From NCBI GenBank assembly GCA_002007465.1, contig LNAC01000860.1:69225-133224 (forward strand): DNA of 64,000 nucleotides. Reading direction: 5' to 3'. The notes beneath the pieces are model-generated. The model searched no databases. It saw only the letters and a list, made by a program, of their open reading frames with translations, and was not told the DNA's origin. A program made the position numbers and the translations under genes. Below are positions 13,105-24,156 of the stretch, one piece after another (within the stretch, counting starts at the first letter, position 1; each line of letters starts with the position of its first letter). The stretch comes from Ailurus styani. Taxonomy: Eukaryota > Chordata > Mammalia > Carnivora > Ailuridae.

Positions 13105-13180
13105 TGTATTCAACTATTGCTGTGTGTGTATTCAACTATTGCTAACCTTTCAAAGATATTGTCTGACTTTATATTTTCTT

Positions 13181-13383
13181 TTTCTTTTTTTTTTTTTTAA
13201 GATTTTACTTATTTATTTGACAGAGAGAGATCACAAGTAAGCAGAGAGGCAGGGAGAGAGAGAGGAGGAAGCAGGCTCCCTGCCAAGCAGGGAGCCCGAT
13301 GCGGGCCTCGATCTCAGGACCCTGAGATCATGACCTAAGCCGAAGGCAGAGGCTTTAACCCACTGAGCCACCCAGGCGCCCAG
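13181..13383 (-). mobile_element. Carnivore SINE, minus orientation, perfect target duplication
   Basis: This is a full-length SINE of the mustelid type, ending 'ccactgagccacccaggcgc'. It is flanked by a perfect 17-bp duplication, tgactttatattttctt, at 13164-13180 and 13384-13400. That marks a recent insertion. Confidence 0.97.
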
Positions 13384-14680
13384 TGACTTTATATTTTCTT
13401 AAAAATACCATATTTAATCATTTTAAAGTACCAATCCTCTGTCAATAGGTTAAAAAATCACCAAACTAATTCACTGTGTTTGGGACATTCTTAAGAAGGT
13501 GCAAAGGAATCATAGGCAAAACTACTCTCATGATGAGACTGTAAGATAAAACCTCCTCCAAGCATGATCGTCTCCCCTGGTTGGGACACTATAGATCATC
13601 TTCCCTTTCTGTAGTAAGAAAACACAGGGAATGAGGCATCATGGGCCTAGCCCACTCATCCAAAGGACAATGATGTTATATTACAGCAAGAACACCTTTT
13701 AAATACATATGCCACGTGCTTCTCTCTCTAAGAAGGTTCTGCTCAGGATGAGTGGACTAACGAGTCTGAAGAATGGAAACCATGTTAAACACTGAAATTG
13801 ATGTTTTAAAATGTGCTTAAATTTTAATGATGACATCCTAATTTGTGAAAAGAGCACAGACATATAATTTTCATTATCCTTGCATTATAAAATGTTCCAC
13901 AACTGATCCAAAAAAATGTATTAGATGTTTATTTTCTTAAGAAAAACATCCATATCTGTTTTTTTGCCCACAACTGACACAGAAGGGCAATTTCTCCCCC
14001 CAAAACACGGTAAGACAATTGTGCACTCATTGATCATCCTAGGACAGATCATTCAAGTCCTATTTCTGACAGCTGAGTTAAAGACACACCAACTCACAAT
14101 GCAGGCATTACAGTACAGTTTCCTTATGATATAGCAATAGACAGGATTTTTTTTTATTACATGCCCTTATGATTTCTTCTTGCTGATGTTAATAGTAAAT
14201 GCTAAAATATTCTATGTAAGCATTTGTTGGGCTGGAAAAAGAAAGAAACTCTAATGCAAGTATTTATACCTTCCGCAATGAAAACAAGATATTATTGCTT
14301 TGCGTGACCTTTCCTAAGTATGGGATACAGCATTTTACACAATAGTTTCTTGGTTCATGCTTCAATTACTGACCTTTACTGTGCAGAAAATTAATGCAAT
14401 TTTCATTGTAATCCATCCGTACAAATAAGGTCCACATAGAAGAATTCCACATTTGGAATCTAATACAAATAGGAAATGTCAGCTGATTGCTGTTGGCTGA
14501 ACTTAGCCATTATCTGTTTGTTCAGGGGTCCCCAGCAAACTACACTTATAACAAGCAATTTCTTGCATAGGCCATCAGGAATAAGAAAGATTTCCTCTCT
14601 TCAAAGTTTAGTTTGTACAGTTAGTTTCCTAAAAGCCAAAAAAGTAGTTACCTGAAGGCTCTATGTTATATCTGAAAGTC

Positions 14681-14683
<3 letters not shown>

Positions 14684-14748
<65 letters not shown>
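14684..14748. repeat. (CA)n microsatellite, 65 bp pure
   Basis: An uninterrupted AC/CA run of 32 units. In MCTP2 RNA sense it is (UG)n, deep in the 13.6-kb intron. Confidence 0.98.
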
Positions 14749-14751
<3 letters not shown>

Positions 14752-17127
14752 GTGCACAATTGTGCAATCTAATTTGGCTTCTCATACAGGTTACCGCCAC
14801 GGACTTCTGACAGTGAAAATGAGCCAGAGACTACAGTGATGTCATTTTACAACAATCCCCCTTCCAAACAATAAAAGTATGACAGACCCCAAACCACATC
14901 CTGGTCTGTGTATCAGAGACCTGCATAATATATGGAATGCATCCATCTCCCAAGGAAGCTGTGCCGGGGGGCCCCAACGTACTTTCATCTTCCACAGTTG
15001 CCCGTGATGGTATTTGATGGGAAGGGGCGCTGGCAATTCAAGACTGTTACTTTCAAGATGGACAGTTTATATAGAAAGGAGTTTCCTCTCTTCTTCTGGT
15101 TTGGAAGGAAACGGCAGTGTGTTTATAATTTGTAAACAGCTCATCGCTCACTGGGTGTGTTACAGTTCCCAGAGGCATGGAACATGTCATGTCTAACAGG
15201 CAACAGAAGCCAGGAGGATTCTGTGGGTAAGCTCTACGGTACATCACAAGATGGTGGGCAGTGGCCCAGTGGCTGTGTGTGCAGGTCTATGACGAGCACG
15301 TCTCAGTCATGAAGTCTGCTCTAAGTGGAGAAGGAAGGACGAACTGTAATACATATTGGGATGAAGTGGGCTCCAGAAGTCTTAAAGTTGAAAATCCCTC
15401 TCTACTTTACAAAGCTCTCAGAGATGGGAGATTGAAAAGATACAGATAAGGACTGCAAAGTTTACCAGTCTCCCTAACAGTAGAAGGGTTGTGTTAAACA
15501 GAAAGAGGTATAAATAGAAGTCAAAATTTCATTTTAGATTTATTCCTCTGGATAATTTCATAGACCAATAAAATTGAGGAAGCAAACAAACATGGCCATC
15601 CTGTGGCTGTTAAAGACCCTGTGAAAACACTATAATAGAAGTATATTGAGAATAGAATTTCCCTGAGGGAAATGAGGAAGGTCCTAATGCCAACACCCTT
15701 TGTGTAACAGGGTTGGCGCTCCTGCCATGGGGGCTGCAATGCTTGGATAAGCACAAGAGCTCCAAGGCTCTTCCATGTAGATGCTATGGTTCTAACTCAG
15801 TCATTCTTGCCCCAGAAGGCTTTGCCCAATTGGCTCTCCTTCCAGATGCCCAGAGCCCCAGACAGTCCTTGAGACACCTTAGTAAGAAGGTTGGCTTGTG
15901 ACAACCCCTGGTCTAGACTCCATGGCCTGAATTTGCTGCTGGCCAGTTCACACCACTTTTTCATTCCTTTCCTTCTTGGTTGCTCTCCATTATCGGATGG
16001 GCCAAAGACACATGGTCACAATGATCTCTAAAGGGCAGGTGACACCCTCTTCTATGGAGGGCTCACTTTAACAGACATAGCCAAACAGAAGAAAATATTC
16101 ACTTCCTAGCCTTGGTAAATAAAATTTAGAATTTTGCCTCGTAAAGGTTTAAAATAATTTCTTTTAATACTTGTGCTTCTTTTGGTAAAACATCCTATCA
16201 TCATGCAGGTTAGCTTGGCTGTGACTATTTTTCATGCTCAAGGAGTTACATTACTCAGAAGCAACTCACATCGATTCATCAAGAAGAAAGCTGCATCTGT
16301 GTGACCTTGTTCTGAAAAGAGTCAATTCCATTTTTAAAAAATATTACGCTTTATTTTATTATTTTGCTATTAATGATCGTTTTGGCACAACAAATAAGAT
16401 TCGCTTTGTCATCCACCAATTTTCTTCAAATGGGCAAAACCATCTGGCTCACCCAATTAATTTTAGGGCTGTTTGTGTCATGGAGCCACTGTTTTTTAAT
16501 TCATTGCTATTTTCTGGGCATTTTATATTGGATACTTAACTCTTATGATGCCCCCCTTGTGCCCTTTTCCCCTCCTGCAAGCCTCCTAGACACAACCGTC
16601 ACAAACCCCACACACCCACAGGTTCTAGGGGGCTGGAAGTCCATTAAGCTGGTAGCATCTCATTTGGCATTTCCACTTTTTTCATTTTATTCCAGAAGGT
16701 TTGTCTGAAAGCGTAATGACAACAAAAGCAGCAGATTTGAGAGATTCTCCCAGGAGAAGAAAAAGGACAGATGTACACAGACATATAGCTGAAAACACTG
16801 CCAGCAACAGCTGGGAAACTGACAGGCTCTGAAGTGGGTGACCACCCCACAGAGCGCAGACGGGAACCTAAAGGAACAGCAATTTTACTTGATTTATTTT
16901 TGACTTCCTAGACTACCTTTTATCTACCTTTTATCCACCGAGGGGCAGGCTCTTGCGATCTTCACTCGAATCAAATGACAGGCCTCCTCTAGGCACGCTT
17001 TTTATAATATTTCAGTAATTCCTTATATTTTACCCCCCCTTTTATCCTAACTTAATAAGATCTCTAAAAAGGTATATTCTTAAAAATCACAAAAATATTA
17101 CTATGCTGGACACCTCATAGTACCAAA

Positions 17128-17156
17128 AAAAATTAAAATAAAATAAAATAAAATAC
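17128..17156. repeat. (AAAAT)n short tandem repeat
   Basis: Several 'aaaat' units in an A-rich stretch about 80 bp from the 42-nt MCTP2 exon, on the donor side. Confidence 0.8.
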
Positions 17157-17234
17157 GGTTTGATTCAACCAGAAAAGTGCTATCTGCTAACAATGTTAAC
17201 ACCCCCTTTCATGAGCTTCCCTGAGCACACTCAC

Positions 17235-17276
17235 CTTGTCATCTTCATCCTCCTCTTCCTCCAAGTCTGTGCTCTC
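17235..17276 (-). CDS. MCTP2: MCTP2 42-nt acidic microexon
   Basis: The acceptor is ttttcctttcag|GAGAGC and the donor is GACAAG|gtgagtgt. It encodes 14 residues, ESTDLEEEEDEDDK, in phase 0 at both ends, so skipping it would keep the frame. Eleven of the fourteen residues are acidic or polar-acidic. The segment sits in the cytosolic loop between the first membrane helix and the basic ESEKKG segment of the next exon. The acidic loop is a known feature of the MCTP C-terminus, and this version with ESTD and DEDDK matches my recollection of MCTP2 rather than MCTP1. The exon is purine-rich, with GAAGA-type elements of the kind bound by SR proteins, which may help such a short exon to be recognised. 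Confidence 0.95.
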
Positions 17277-18394
17277 CTGAAAGGAAAAACCGGTTTGTTA
17301 ATATAACATCCCCTGAAATTACTAAGTGCAAATTAAACCCATATACACTTTTTACATTTTTTCTACATAATTGAAGCACTAGTGGTTTTTAAATACATTA
17401 AATAACCTCTTAAAAATAATGCTTTTATGGTTCAGGGACACTGTGGCAAGACTATAAACAATATGCATAATCTACATAAAACTTAACTATAAATAAAACT
17501 ATTAGGCGAGTGCCCTTTGAAGACACCCAGCTTTAAAAATGCATTGCCAGGCTGTACTTTCTGTAAACAGTTTGTTCTTATTCTGACAAATGAGCCAACT
17601 GCTATGTTAAGGCTGAGAACACTGTACCGGGTTTGTGCTAGGCTCATTGTTATAATGACTGCTCTTTTCCTTTGGGGCCATTACTGAAACATTAGACAGT
17701 AGGAAATGCATTAGTCTGAATATAATCAATCTCAAGAATAAGTTACAGGTTTCTGTGCATTATTATTGTTTTCCTTGGGATTTGGGGAGGGGGGGCAGGT
17801 GAGAGACACTAACTCAGGCTCTCATGGCCACTAACATGCACCTGGTTTTAGTTTGGGGACTGAAGCACCAGGTGCTGTGAATAGACTTGCTCAGATTGGT
17901 ATAGAAAACTTGACTGAAAAAAGAAAAGAAAAAGAAATCTTGAGTGTTTACCAGGTAACTTTTAATTGTATCACTCCAATATTTAAAAGCCAACACAGCC
18001 CAGGGGGACCAGTAGCTCAGACAGAACTCTGGGTATTCGAAAACCAGAGTCTGTTTATAGCCTGAATGCTTATTTTCTGCTCAACCACCTTGCAAAGGTC
18101 AGGCATGCTGTTTAGATGCCATTTTTCCAGTAGTCAATAGAATTGTCAATACCATGTTCTTAAAGAGTAACTCTGAAGTATCCAGAGAGTACTCTGCTAT
18201 ACTCCATAAAGCCACTGAGCAGTTACCCAGCAATTTCTCCAAGACCGGTACTCCATTACCTCCCAGAATCCCCAGGAGCTGTAGCTAGCACTGTGTGGGA
18301 CACTAGATGGATGCTAGAGAACTCACCTAGTCACCACCGGCAGCACACGTTTCACGAAAGCAAATGGGTAAAAACACACATAATAAAAACATGC

Positions 18395-18640
18395 TATAGG
18401 AGGAAGAACATTGTAATTAGGAGTTAGAAGCCCAACTCTGGACAAAGTCTTCAGCTTGGGACACTGTTCAAGCGCGTCCTACTGTGTGACCTTGGGCAAA
18501 TCACCTTGCCCCTCTGGGCCTTACATTCCTCAAGCATAAAATAAAAGTAGTAATTCCTGCCTCCTTCATGGTTGTGTTATCAAGATTAAAACAGGTAATG
18601 AATTTGAAAGTGTTCTGTAAATTAAAAAGATTTTATACAC
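18395..18640 (+). repeat. MIR
   Basis: The core 'ctgtgtgaccttgggcaaatc' with 'cttgcccctctgggccttac' and the tail 'gttatcaagattaaaacagg' make a clear plus-strand MIR. Ends are approximate. Confidence 0.85.
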
Positions 18641-19192
18641 ACACATTTATAAGTATATGCACGTGAGTATTCTTAGGTACCCAAATACATATATATCCAT
18701 ACCTGTCTACAAAAGCATGCACATCATGTATACAGCTGGAAAACTAAAATCTGATCGAAAATTGTAAAAATGCTAGTTGACGGCATTTTTTACTAAAGAT
18801 GTTTCTCTGTGAAAATTTCCCTCATCCATATTTGTGTGCAACTTACTCCTTAAACAATCCTGTACTTTAAAGCTACTTATTTATTAGTTGGTTTATTAGT
18901 TGGTTTATTAGCATCGTTAGTTCCCTCATTATTGATGGATGTCCATGCCTACTGCATTAAACAAATTATCAAACAGACTAGAATTTTGAATTTGCCTGAG
19001 GTTTTTCCTCTCTGCCAAAAAACTCATTTTCTCTACTCCCCTTCTACTCCCCAAATGATACCAGAACATCCCTTCAGTATCCATTATTCTATAGATATTT
19101 TTTAAATAATAGCCTTGCATGGATAAAATACTTGAGAAAAAAAAATAGCCTTGCATGGAAAAATTGGTAAGGATTGTCAGCTTTTGAGTCTT

Positions 19193-19404
19193 TTTCTCTC
19201 TTTTTTTTTAAAGATTTTATTTATTTATTTGACACAGAGAGAGAGATTACAAGTAGGCAGAGAGGCAGGCAGAGAGACAGGGAGAGGAGGAAGCAGGCTC
19301 CCTGCTGAGCAGAGAGCCCGATGCGGGCCTCGATCCCAGGACCCTGAGATCATGACCTGAGCCAAAAGCAGAGGCTTTAACCCACTGAGCCACCCAGGCG
19401 CCCC
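19193..19404 (-). mobile_element. Carnivore SINE, minus orientation
   Basis: A full-length mustelid-type SINE flanked by a perfect 14-bp duplication agcttttgagtctt (19179-19192 and 19405-19418). It forms an inverted pair with the copy at 19490-19689. Confidence 0.97.
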
Positions 19405-19489
19405 AGCTTTTGAGTCTTGAGAAAACCACTGTGAAGGTCCTCTATTATCAAGTCTCTTAGATTTTTTTGTCTTAGAAATTTGTTTCTTG

Positions 19490-19689
19490 TGGGGTGCCTG
19501 GGTGGCTCAGTGGGTTAAAGCCTCTGCCTTCGGCTTGGGTCGTAATCTCAGGGTCCTGGGATCGAGTCCCACATCGGGCTCTCTGCTCAGCAGGGAGACT
19601 GCTTCCTCCTCTCTCTCTGCCTGCCTCTCTGCCTACTTGTATCTCTCTCTCTTTATCAAATAAATAAATAAATAAAATCTTAAAAAAAA
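19490..19689 (+). mobile_element. Carnivore SINE, plus orientation
   Basis: A full-length copy: 'ggggtgcctgggtggctcag', 'cctctgccttcggcttggg', the CT-rich region and 'caaataaataaataaataaa'. A 9-bp duplication tgtttcttg flanks it (19481-19489 and 19690-19698). Confidence 0.96.
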
Positions 19690-19751
19690 TGTTTCTTGAA
19701 TCTGTAATTCCAAGGTAATGCCATAAAACAAGTCTGTAAATACTAATTCTT

Positions 19752-19890
19752 CAGGGTTCTGGGATTGAGCCAGGCATTGGGCTCTCTGCTCAGCAGGGAG
19801 CCTGCTTCCTCCTCTCCCTCTGCCTACTGCTCTGCCCCCTTGTACTCTCTTTCTCTCTGTCAAATAAATAAATAAAATCTTAAAAAAAAA
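19752..19890 (+). mobile_element. 5'-truncated carnivore SINE with target duplication
   Basis: The element starts inside the body at 'cagggttctgggattgagcc', lacking the tRNA head, and runs to 'caaataaataaataaaatct' plus poly-A. It is flanked by tactaattctt (19741-19751 and 19891-19901). The duplication shows that it inserted in truncated form and was not deleted later. Confidence 0.93.
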
Positions 19891-20566
19891 TACTAATTCT
19901 TATTCACCCAGACCAGAAAAAGATCCTCTGGGCTGGGATAATTGGAATAGGGGAAGCTGGGTCAGAGAGTAAGTATGATAAGTAGATTTTAGGGGATGTC
20001 TTGCTGTTGCTTCCTTCAAGATCATGGGAAGCATGAGATTTTCAGGACCTGGGCACCCAAAAATGGAGCTGCCCATGCCTGCCCACTCTCTGATTTCCCT
20101 AGGAGTTGGCAAGCATCTGAAGGCTTCAGGCTAGAGGTGAACACGGCACTGGATGTCTGGGTGGAGAGGCCTAAGGCAGCCTTCCAGATGCTTTCCATGC
20201 CCTGAAGGAGCTCAAGGAGATGCCAAAGGCTTTTTTCAGTGGATGAGAATGTTATTCATAGGAACCTTACAGATAACTAAAAGGGCACACAATGAAATAT
20301 GCTGCTGCTATGGTAAAGAAGACCAAGCACCAGAGGGCTCTCCTCATCCTAAGAATGTAGGCCAAGTCTCAGGAGCATAACAGAGAAGGACAACTCCAGA
20401 TTATACCGAATAAAAGATCCCTACTATCACATAAATGTTTGTGCAATGTTGCTCTTCTCAAGTCTCAAACCAAGTGGATTTGGGTCATGTTTTGGTGGTG
20501 GTTGGTTGTTGTTAGCACATTTTTTTCCTCTGGTCAAATGTCACAATTACTGGAATCTTCACTCAC

Positions 20567-20689
20567 CTGGCTGTCCTGGACGCTGCCAACCTTCCCTTTT
20601 GTGGGTGTGATGAAGTTGTAGATGAAGAGTAGCAACAATGCCAGGGGGATCATGTACAGTTCAAAATTCCAGACAGTGACCAGAAATAC
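20567..20689 (-). CDS. MCTP2: MCTP2 exon encoding transmembrane helix 1
   Basis: The acceptor is tctttccaatcag|GTATTT and the donor is AGCCAG|gtgagtga. The exon is 123 nt with phase 0 at both ends. Its 41 residues begin [20 protein letters not shown], continue into a leucine/phenylalanine-rich stretch up to IYNFI, and end with a basic-to-polar segment [14 protein letters not shown]. The first 26 or so residues form the first membrane segment of the MCTP C-terminal anchor, here proposed to sit in the ER membrane. The [11 protein letters not shown] motif is a family signature, and the KGKVxSxQDSQ tail points to MCTP2 rather than MCTP1. Upstream in transcript sense lies the 38-kb intron, with a (UG)23 tract 140 nt before the acceptor. 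Confidence 0.97.
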
Positions 20690-20827
20690 CTGATTGGAAA
20701 GACAAGACAAAATCTTCGCTTGAAAATTCTGTATGGGAGTAATCTTAAAATCCTTCTCATTGACTTAAGGAAATTAAATCCAGGACACTGTTTCTACAGC
20801 AGCTTTTAGGAACAGTTGCAGACAGGC

Positions 20828-20829
<2 letters not shown>

Positions 20830-20875
<46 letters not shown>
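20830..20875. repeat. (CA)23 microsatellite near the TM1 exon
   Basis: A pure 46-bp CA run on the plus strand, so (UG)23 in MCTP2 RNA. It lies 140 nt upstream of the acceptor of the exon at 20567-20689. Confidence 0.98.
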
Positions 20876-20877
<2 letters not shown>

Positions 20878-21870
20878 AACAGTTTTAGAATCGGCATTAA
20901 AATGAAGAAGATATAGAAATGAGTAGGCCAATCACATTCTGAAATAGACAATATAGTAGCCTCATACCTGGAAATCCCACTACCCCATCAACTGTATTCA
21001 GGTTTTTTGCTCTGAGATTTACCAGAATTTAGGAAAGTAGTATGGAAAAATCCAAACTCTCCAAGTTGGGCCACAGACCAAATTTTGCTAACAGTAAGGT
21101 TTATTGGAACTGTAGAGAGTGATTACATTTAAATTGGCTGCCAATGTTCAAAAATCCAAATAGTTCAGATAAAAACTTCAGATAGCCAAAATCTCTAAAA
21201 ATCTTAAAATTTTCCAATTTTGAGGCTGGATGGTCACAAGGAAATGATGGGCTAGAAGTGCCCACATCAGACCAGGTATGTATGTGCTTTACCTGCCCAA
21301 TTGCTGTCAGCCTCCAGATTTGTGACCCTGTCCTACAGAAGGACAAGCAAGAGCTTGGGTTTGAATCCAAATATCTATGTGACAATGGTCATGGGAGACA
21401 TAAATGGTAATAAGACATGGCCCTACCTCCAAGGAATAATTGAATTAGATACCCATGTGCTATTGTTTCCTTTTTACATTATTTTCAGGTTCTGGTATCA
21501 GGATTACTTCAGTATTATTATTTTGGTACAGTCCATTCTTTCTTTCTCTATACCAAGGATAATATTTTCATGTCGTATTACTAAATATTCCAAGAATGAA
21601 AAAAATACATAGACTAATTTAACAAATACCCATGCACCTACATGCATTAAGACTTGTAAATGTGTTGTCAGTTTTCTTTCCAATTTATGTATTACTTTTT
21701 AAAAAATAAAACATTTCAGATAATTGGTTTCCACTGTCAACTTTTTATCTACTACCCTCAACCTACTCCTCCATGTCTGAAAATGGATGTGAATCTTTGC
21801 CATCTGAGGACCTCTACGGTTTATTTTAGAAACAACATAAAGAGCACCAAAATTTCCCATCATTCTGTAA

Positions 21871-22070
21871 TTTTTTTTTTACAGATTTTATTTATTTATT
21901 TGAGAGAGAGAGAGAGAAAATGAGAGAGAGCATGAGAAAGGAGAAGATCAGAGGGAGAAGCAGACTCCCCAGGGAGCTGGGAGCCCAATGCGGGACTCAA
22001 TCCCGGGACTCCGGGATCAAGACCTGAGCTGAAGGCAGTTGCTTAACCAACTGAGCCACCCAGGCGCCCC
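21871..22070 (-). mobile_element. Carnivore SINE, minus orientation
   Basis: The T-run, 'cagattttatttatttattt', GA-rich body and 'gagccacccaggcgcccc' mark the element. The flanks attctgtaattttt and attctgaaattttt are a diverged target duplication. It is inverted relative to the copy at 22148-22293. Confidence 0.93.
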
Positions 22071-22147
22071 ATTCTGAAATTTTTTATTCAATATTATGTT
22101 CCACAGATTTGTTGATGGTGTAGGTATAAATCAAGTATATTCATTTT

Positions 22148-22293
22148 TAGGGGTATCTCAGTGGCTCAGTCAGTTAAGCAACTGCCTTCGGCTCAGATTA
22201 TCATCCTTGGGTGCTGGAATTGAGCCCTGCATCTCCCTCTCCTTCTTCCCCCACTTGTGCTTGCTTTCTAGTAAATAAATCCTTTTTAAAAAA
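22148..22293 (+). mobile_element. Diverged carnivore SINE
   Basis: 'gtatctcagtggctcagtca' and 'gttaagcaactgccttcgg' form the head, with a shortened body ending in 'tagtaaataaatcctttt'. The duplication tatattcatttt lies at 22136-22147 and 22294-22305. It looks older than the mustelid-type copies. Confidence 0.9.
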
Positions 22294-22789
22294 TATATTC
22301 ATTTTAACTGATATATGGTACACCATTTAAATTAATGTTCAGCAATTTATCCATTATACTCTCATCATTAAAAACTTAGGATGAAACAGTGGTTATACGT
22401 TTTAATGTAGTCAAAAATACTCATCTTCAACCTTAAAATTCATGCTCTTAATGTTCAATATTCTACTTTAAGGAATCACATTCTACTCTGAGATGATGAT
22501 AAAGTTATTTCATTGTGTTTTCTCCCAAAAGATAATTGCATGTGTGTGTTCCTTATTTTTTGCCTCGAGTGTTCTTTTGGTTTATAATTGGAAACAAGCA
22601 CCCAATTTGAACTTTTCCCTTGTGGATAGCCAGCTTATACAACTAGATTGTGGTATCAATCCCTATTTTTGTTCACCATTTCCATTGCCACTTCTGCTAC
22701 ATTCCAAATTCCCACATGGGTGTGTTTATTGTTTAAAGGCACTCTAATCCTGTCCATTGATACATATTTCTATTTTACCAAGACCACAT

Positions 22790-23540
22790 CTTTAACTGTA
22801 GTTTAATAACCAGATGATATGAGTGAGCAAGTTGGTCTTATTTCACCTTCGAAGTTATCTCAGGTATTTTAGAACCAATTTCTAATGTTCCATAAAATTC
22901 CTCATGAAATTTTCACTGGGATAGCCTTGAATGTATGTATCAATCTGGACAGAACTGACATTTGATATTGGCTTTCCAAATCATAAAGATTTATTTTTCC
23001 ATATATTTGGGACCTTTCTATATCTCAAAATATTTTATTACTTTCATCATACTGATTTTGCATATGCTTTACCATTTTTCTATGTAACTTAAGAGTTTTG
23101 ATACTATTACGAATGAGGGCATTTTATATTTATATACTTTAATTGGTTACTTCTGGGCACAGGAGCACAGATTTTTATATGTTCACATTATTTCTGACCC
23201 CTCTTAATTAGCTGTAGGAGATTTCAAATCTATCCTTTTGGAGATCTGATGTGGAAAATCATATAAACTGCAAATCATGACAATTTTTTTTTCTGTCCAA
23301 TCTAGGTGTTACTTAGATGCTTTTTTAGTGTTAAACCTCTACACTTTTTTTTATAAGTATGGAATTTATAAAATGCTTTTTGAATTTATGTATATTATTA
23401 TGTTGTTGATTTCCTCCAGGCTATTTATCTGGTATGCTTTATCAGTTTTATTTACTGATTTATAATTTATATTTTCCTATACTTTTCTTTTTAAGGTTTC
23501 TTTTACTTTTATATCTTGTTATGTTTTGATATGACCAACA
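22790..23540 (-). mobile_element. Old L1 ORF2 fragment, antisense
   Basis: The T-rich text contains pieces in the order expected for reversed L1 ORF2, such as 'gggatagccttgaatgtatg', 'tttccaaatcataaagattt' and 'tatcttgttatgttttgata'. It is heavily mutated and has no long open frame. Boundaries are approximate. Confidence 0.6.
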
Positions 23541-24049
23541 GAGAAAAGCAGAGGAAATAGTACAGTGATTTCTCTACTAGATAAAGCTAGAGATTTTCCT
23601 AATTGTTACCTATTTTTCTTTCTGTATTCTTAAAGTTCTTTTAGGACTAGGACTTTTAACTGTATTCTAAATGGTTACTATTCCTTAACATCTATCTCTT
23701 GGAAAACTGAAATTTTATTGTTTTTTATATTGCTAAATATAACTTCAAGTGAAGAGGCTAATACGAAACTATTGGGAAAAATTAAGAAATAGCACATTTT
23801 TAATTTACTTTCCTCATCATAAAGCTATTTATAAAATGTCTTTAACAAAATTACTTGTACATCAACTAATATTAGAAGGCTGTTGTGCTAGATAAATACC
23901 TCCTTTGCCATAACATTTACGTGTATCAAGTATAGTTAAGTAATACCAGAAAGTGTCTTATAACAAAAATTGAGCAGCATTTAAATATCACATTTAAAGG
24001 ACTCATAACTTTCAGAGTGAGACACTAGTGCACTCAGAAATATTTTTAA

Positions 24050-24156
24050 GGGGCGCCTGTCTGACTTCGTGTGTAGAGCATGTGACTCTTTATCTCAGAG
24101 TTGTGAGTTCAAGCCCCACGTTGGTTGTAGGGCTTACTTAAAAAAATTTTTTTTAA
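24050..24156 (+). mobile_element. Short, old carnivore SINE
   Basis: It starts 'ggggcgcctgtctgacttcg' and contains 'gttgtgagttcaagccccac' and 'gtagggcttacttaaaaaaa'. This is a short SINE form without the long CT-rich body. Confidence 0.8.

Larger units (their letters stand above)
3618..17234 (-). other. MCTP2: MCTP2 intron (13.6 kb)
   Basis: The intron lies between the 42-nt acidic exon and the 110-nt exon. Recognised content: (GT)n at 5421-5481, a SINE at 6825-6983, a MIR at about 9015-9235, a probable MIR at 11750-11930, SINEs at 12831-13006 and 13181-13383, (GT)n at 13073-13102 and a 65-bp (CA)n at 14684-14748. The stretches 3618-5420, 5482-6824, 6984-9014, 9236-11749, 13384-14683 and 14749-17234 show no repeat or exon that I can identify. 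A plus-strand open stretch at 12031-12222 is described separately. Confidence 0.85.
17277..20566 (-). other. MCTP2: MCTP2 intron (3.3 kb)
   Basis: Contains a MIR (about 18395-18640), an inverted pair of SINEs (19193-19404 minus, 19490-19689 plus) and a 5'-truncated SINE (19752-19890). The parts 17277-18394, 18641-19178 and 19902-20566 show no recognisable element. Confidence 0.85.
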
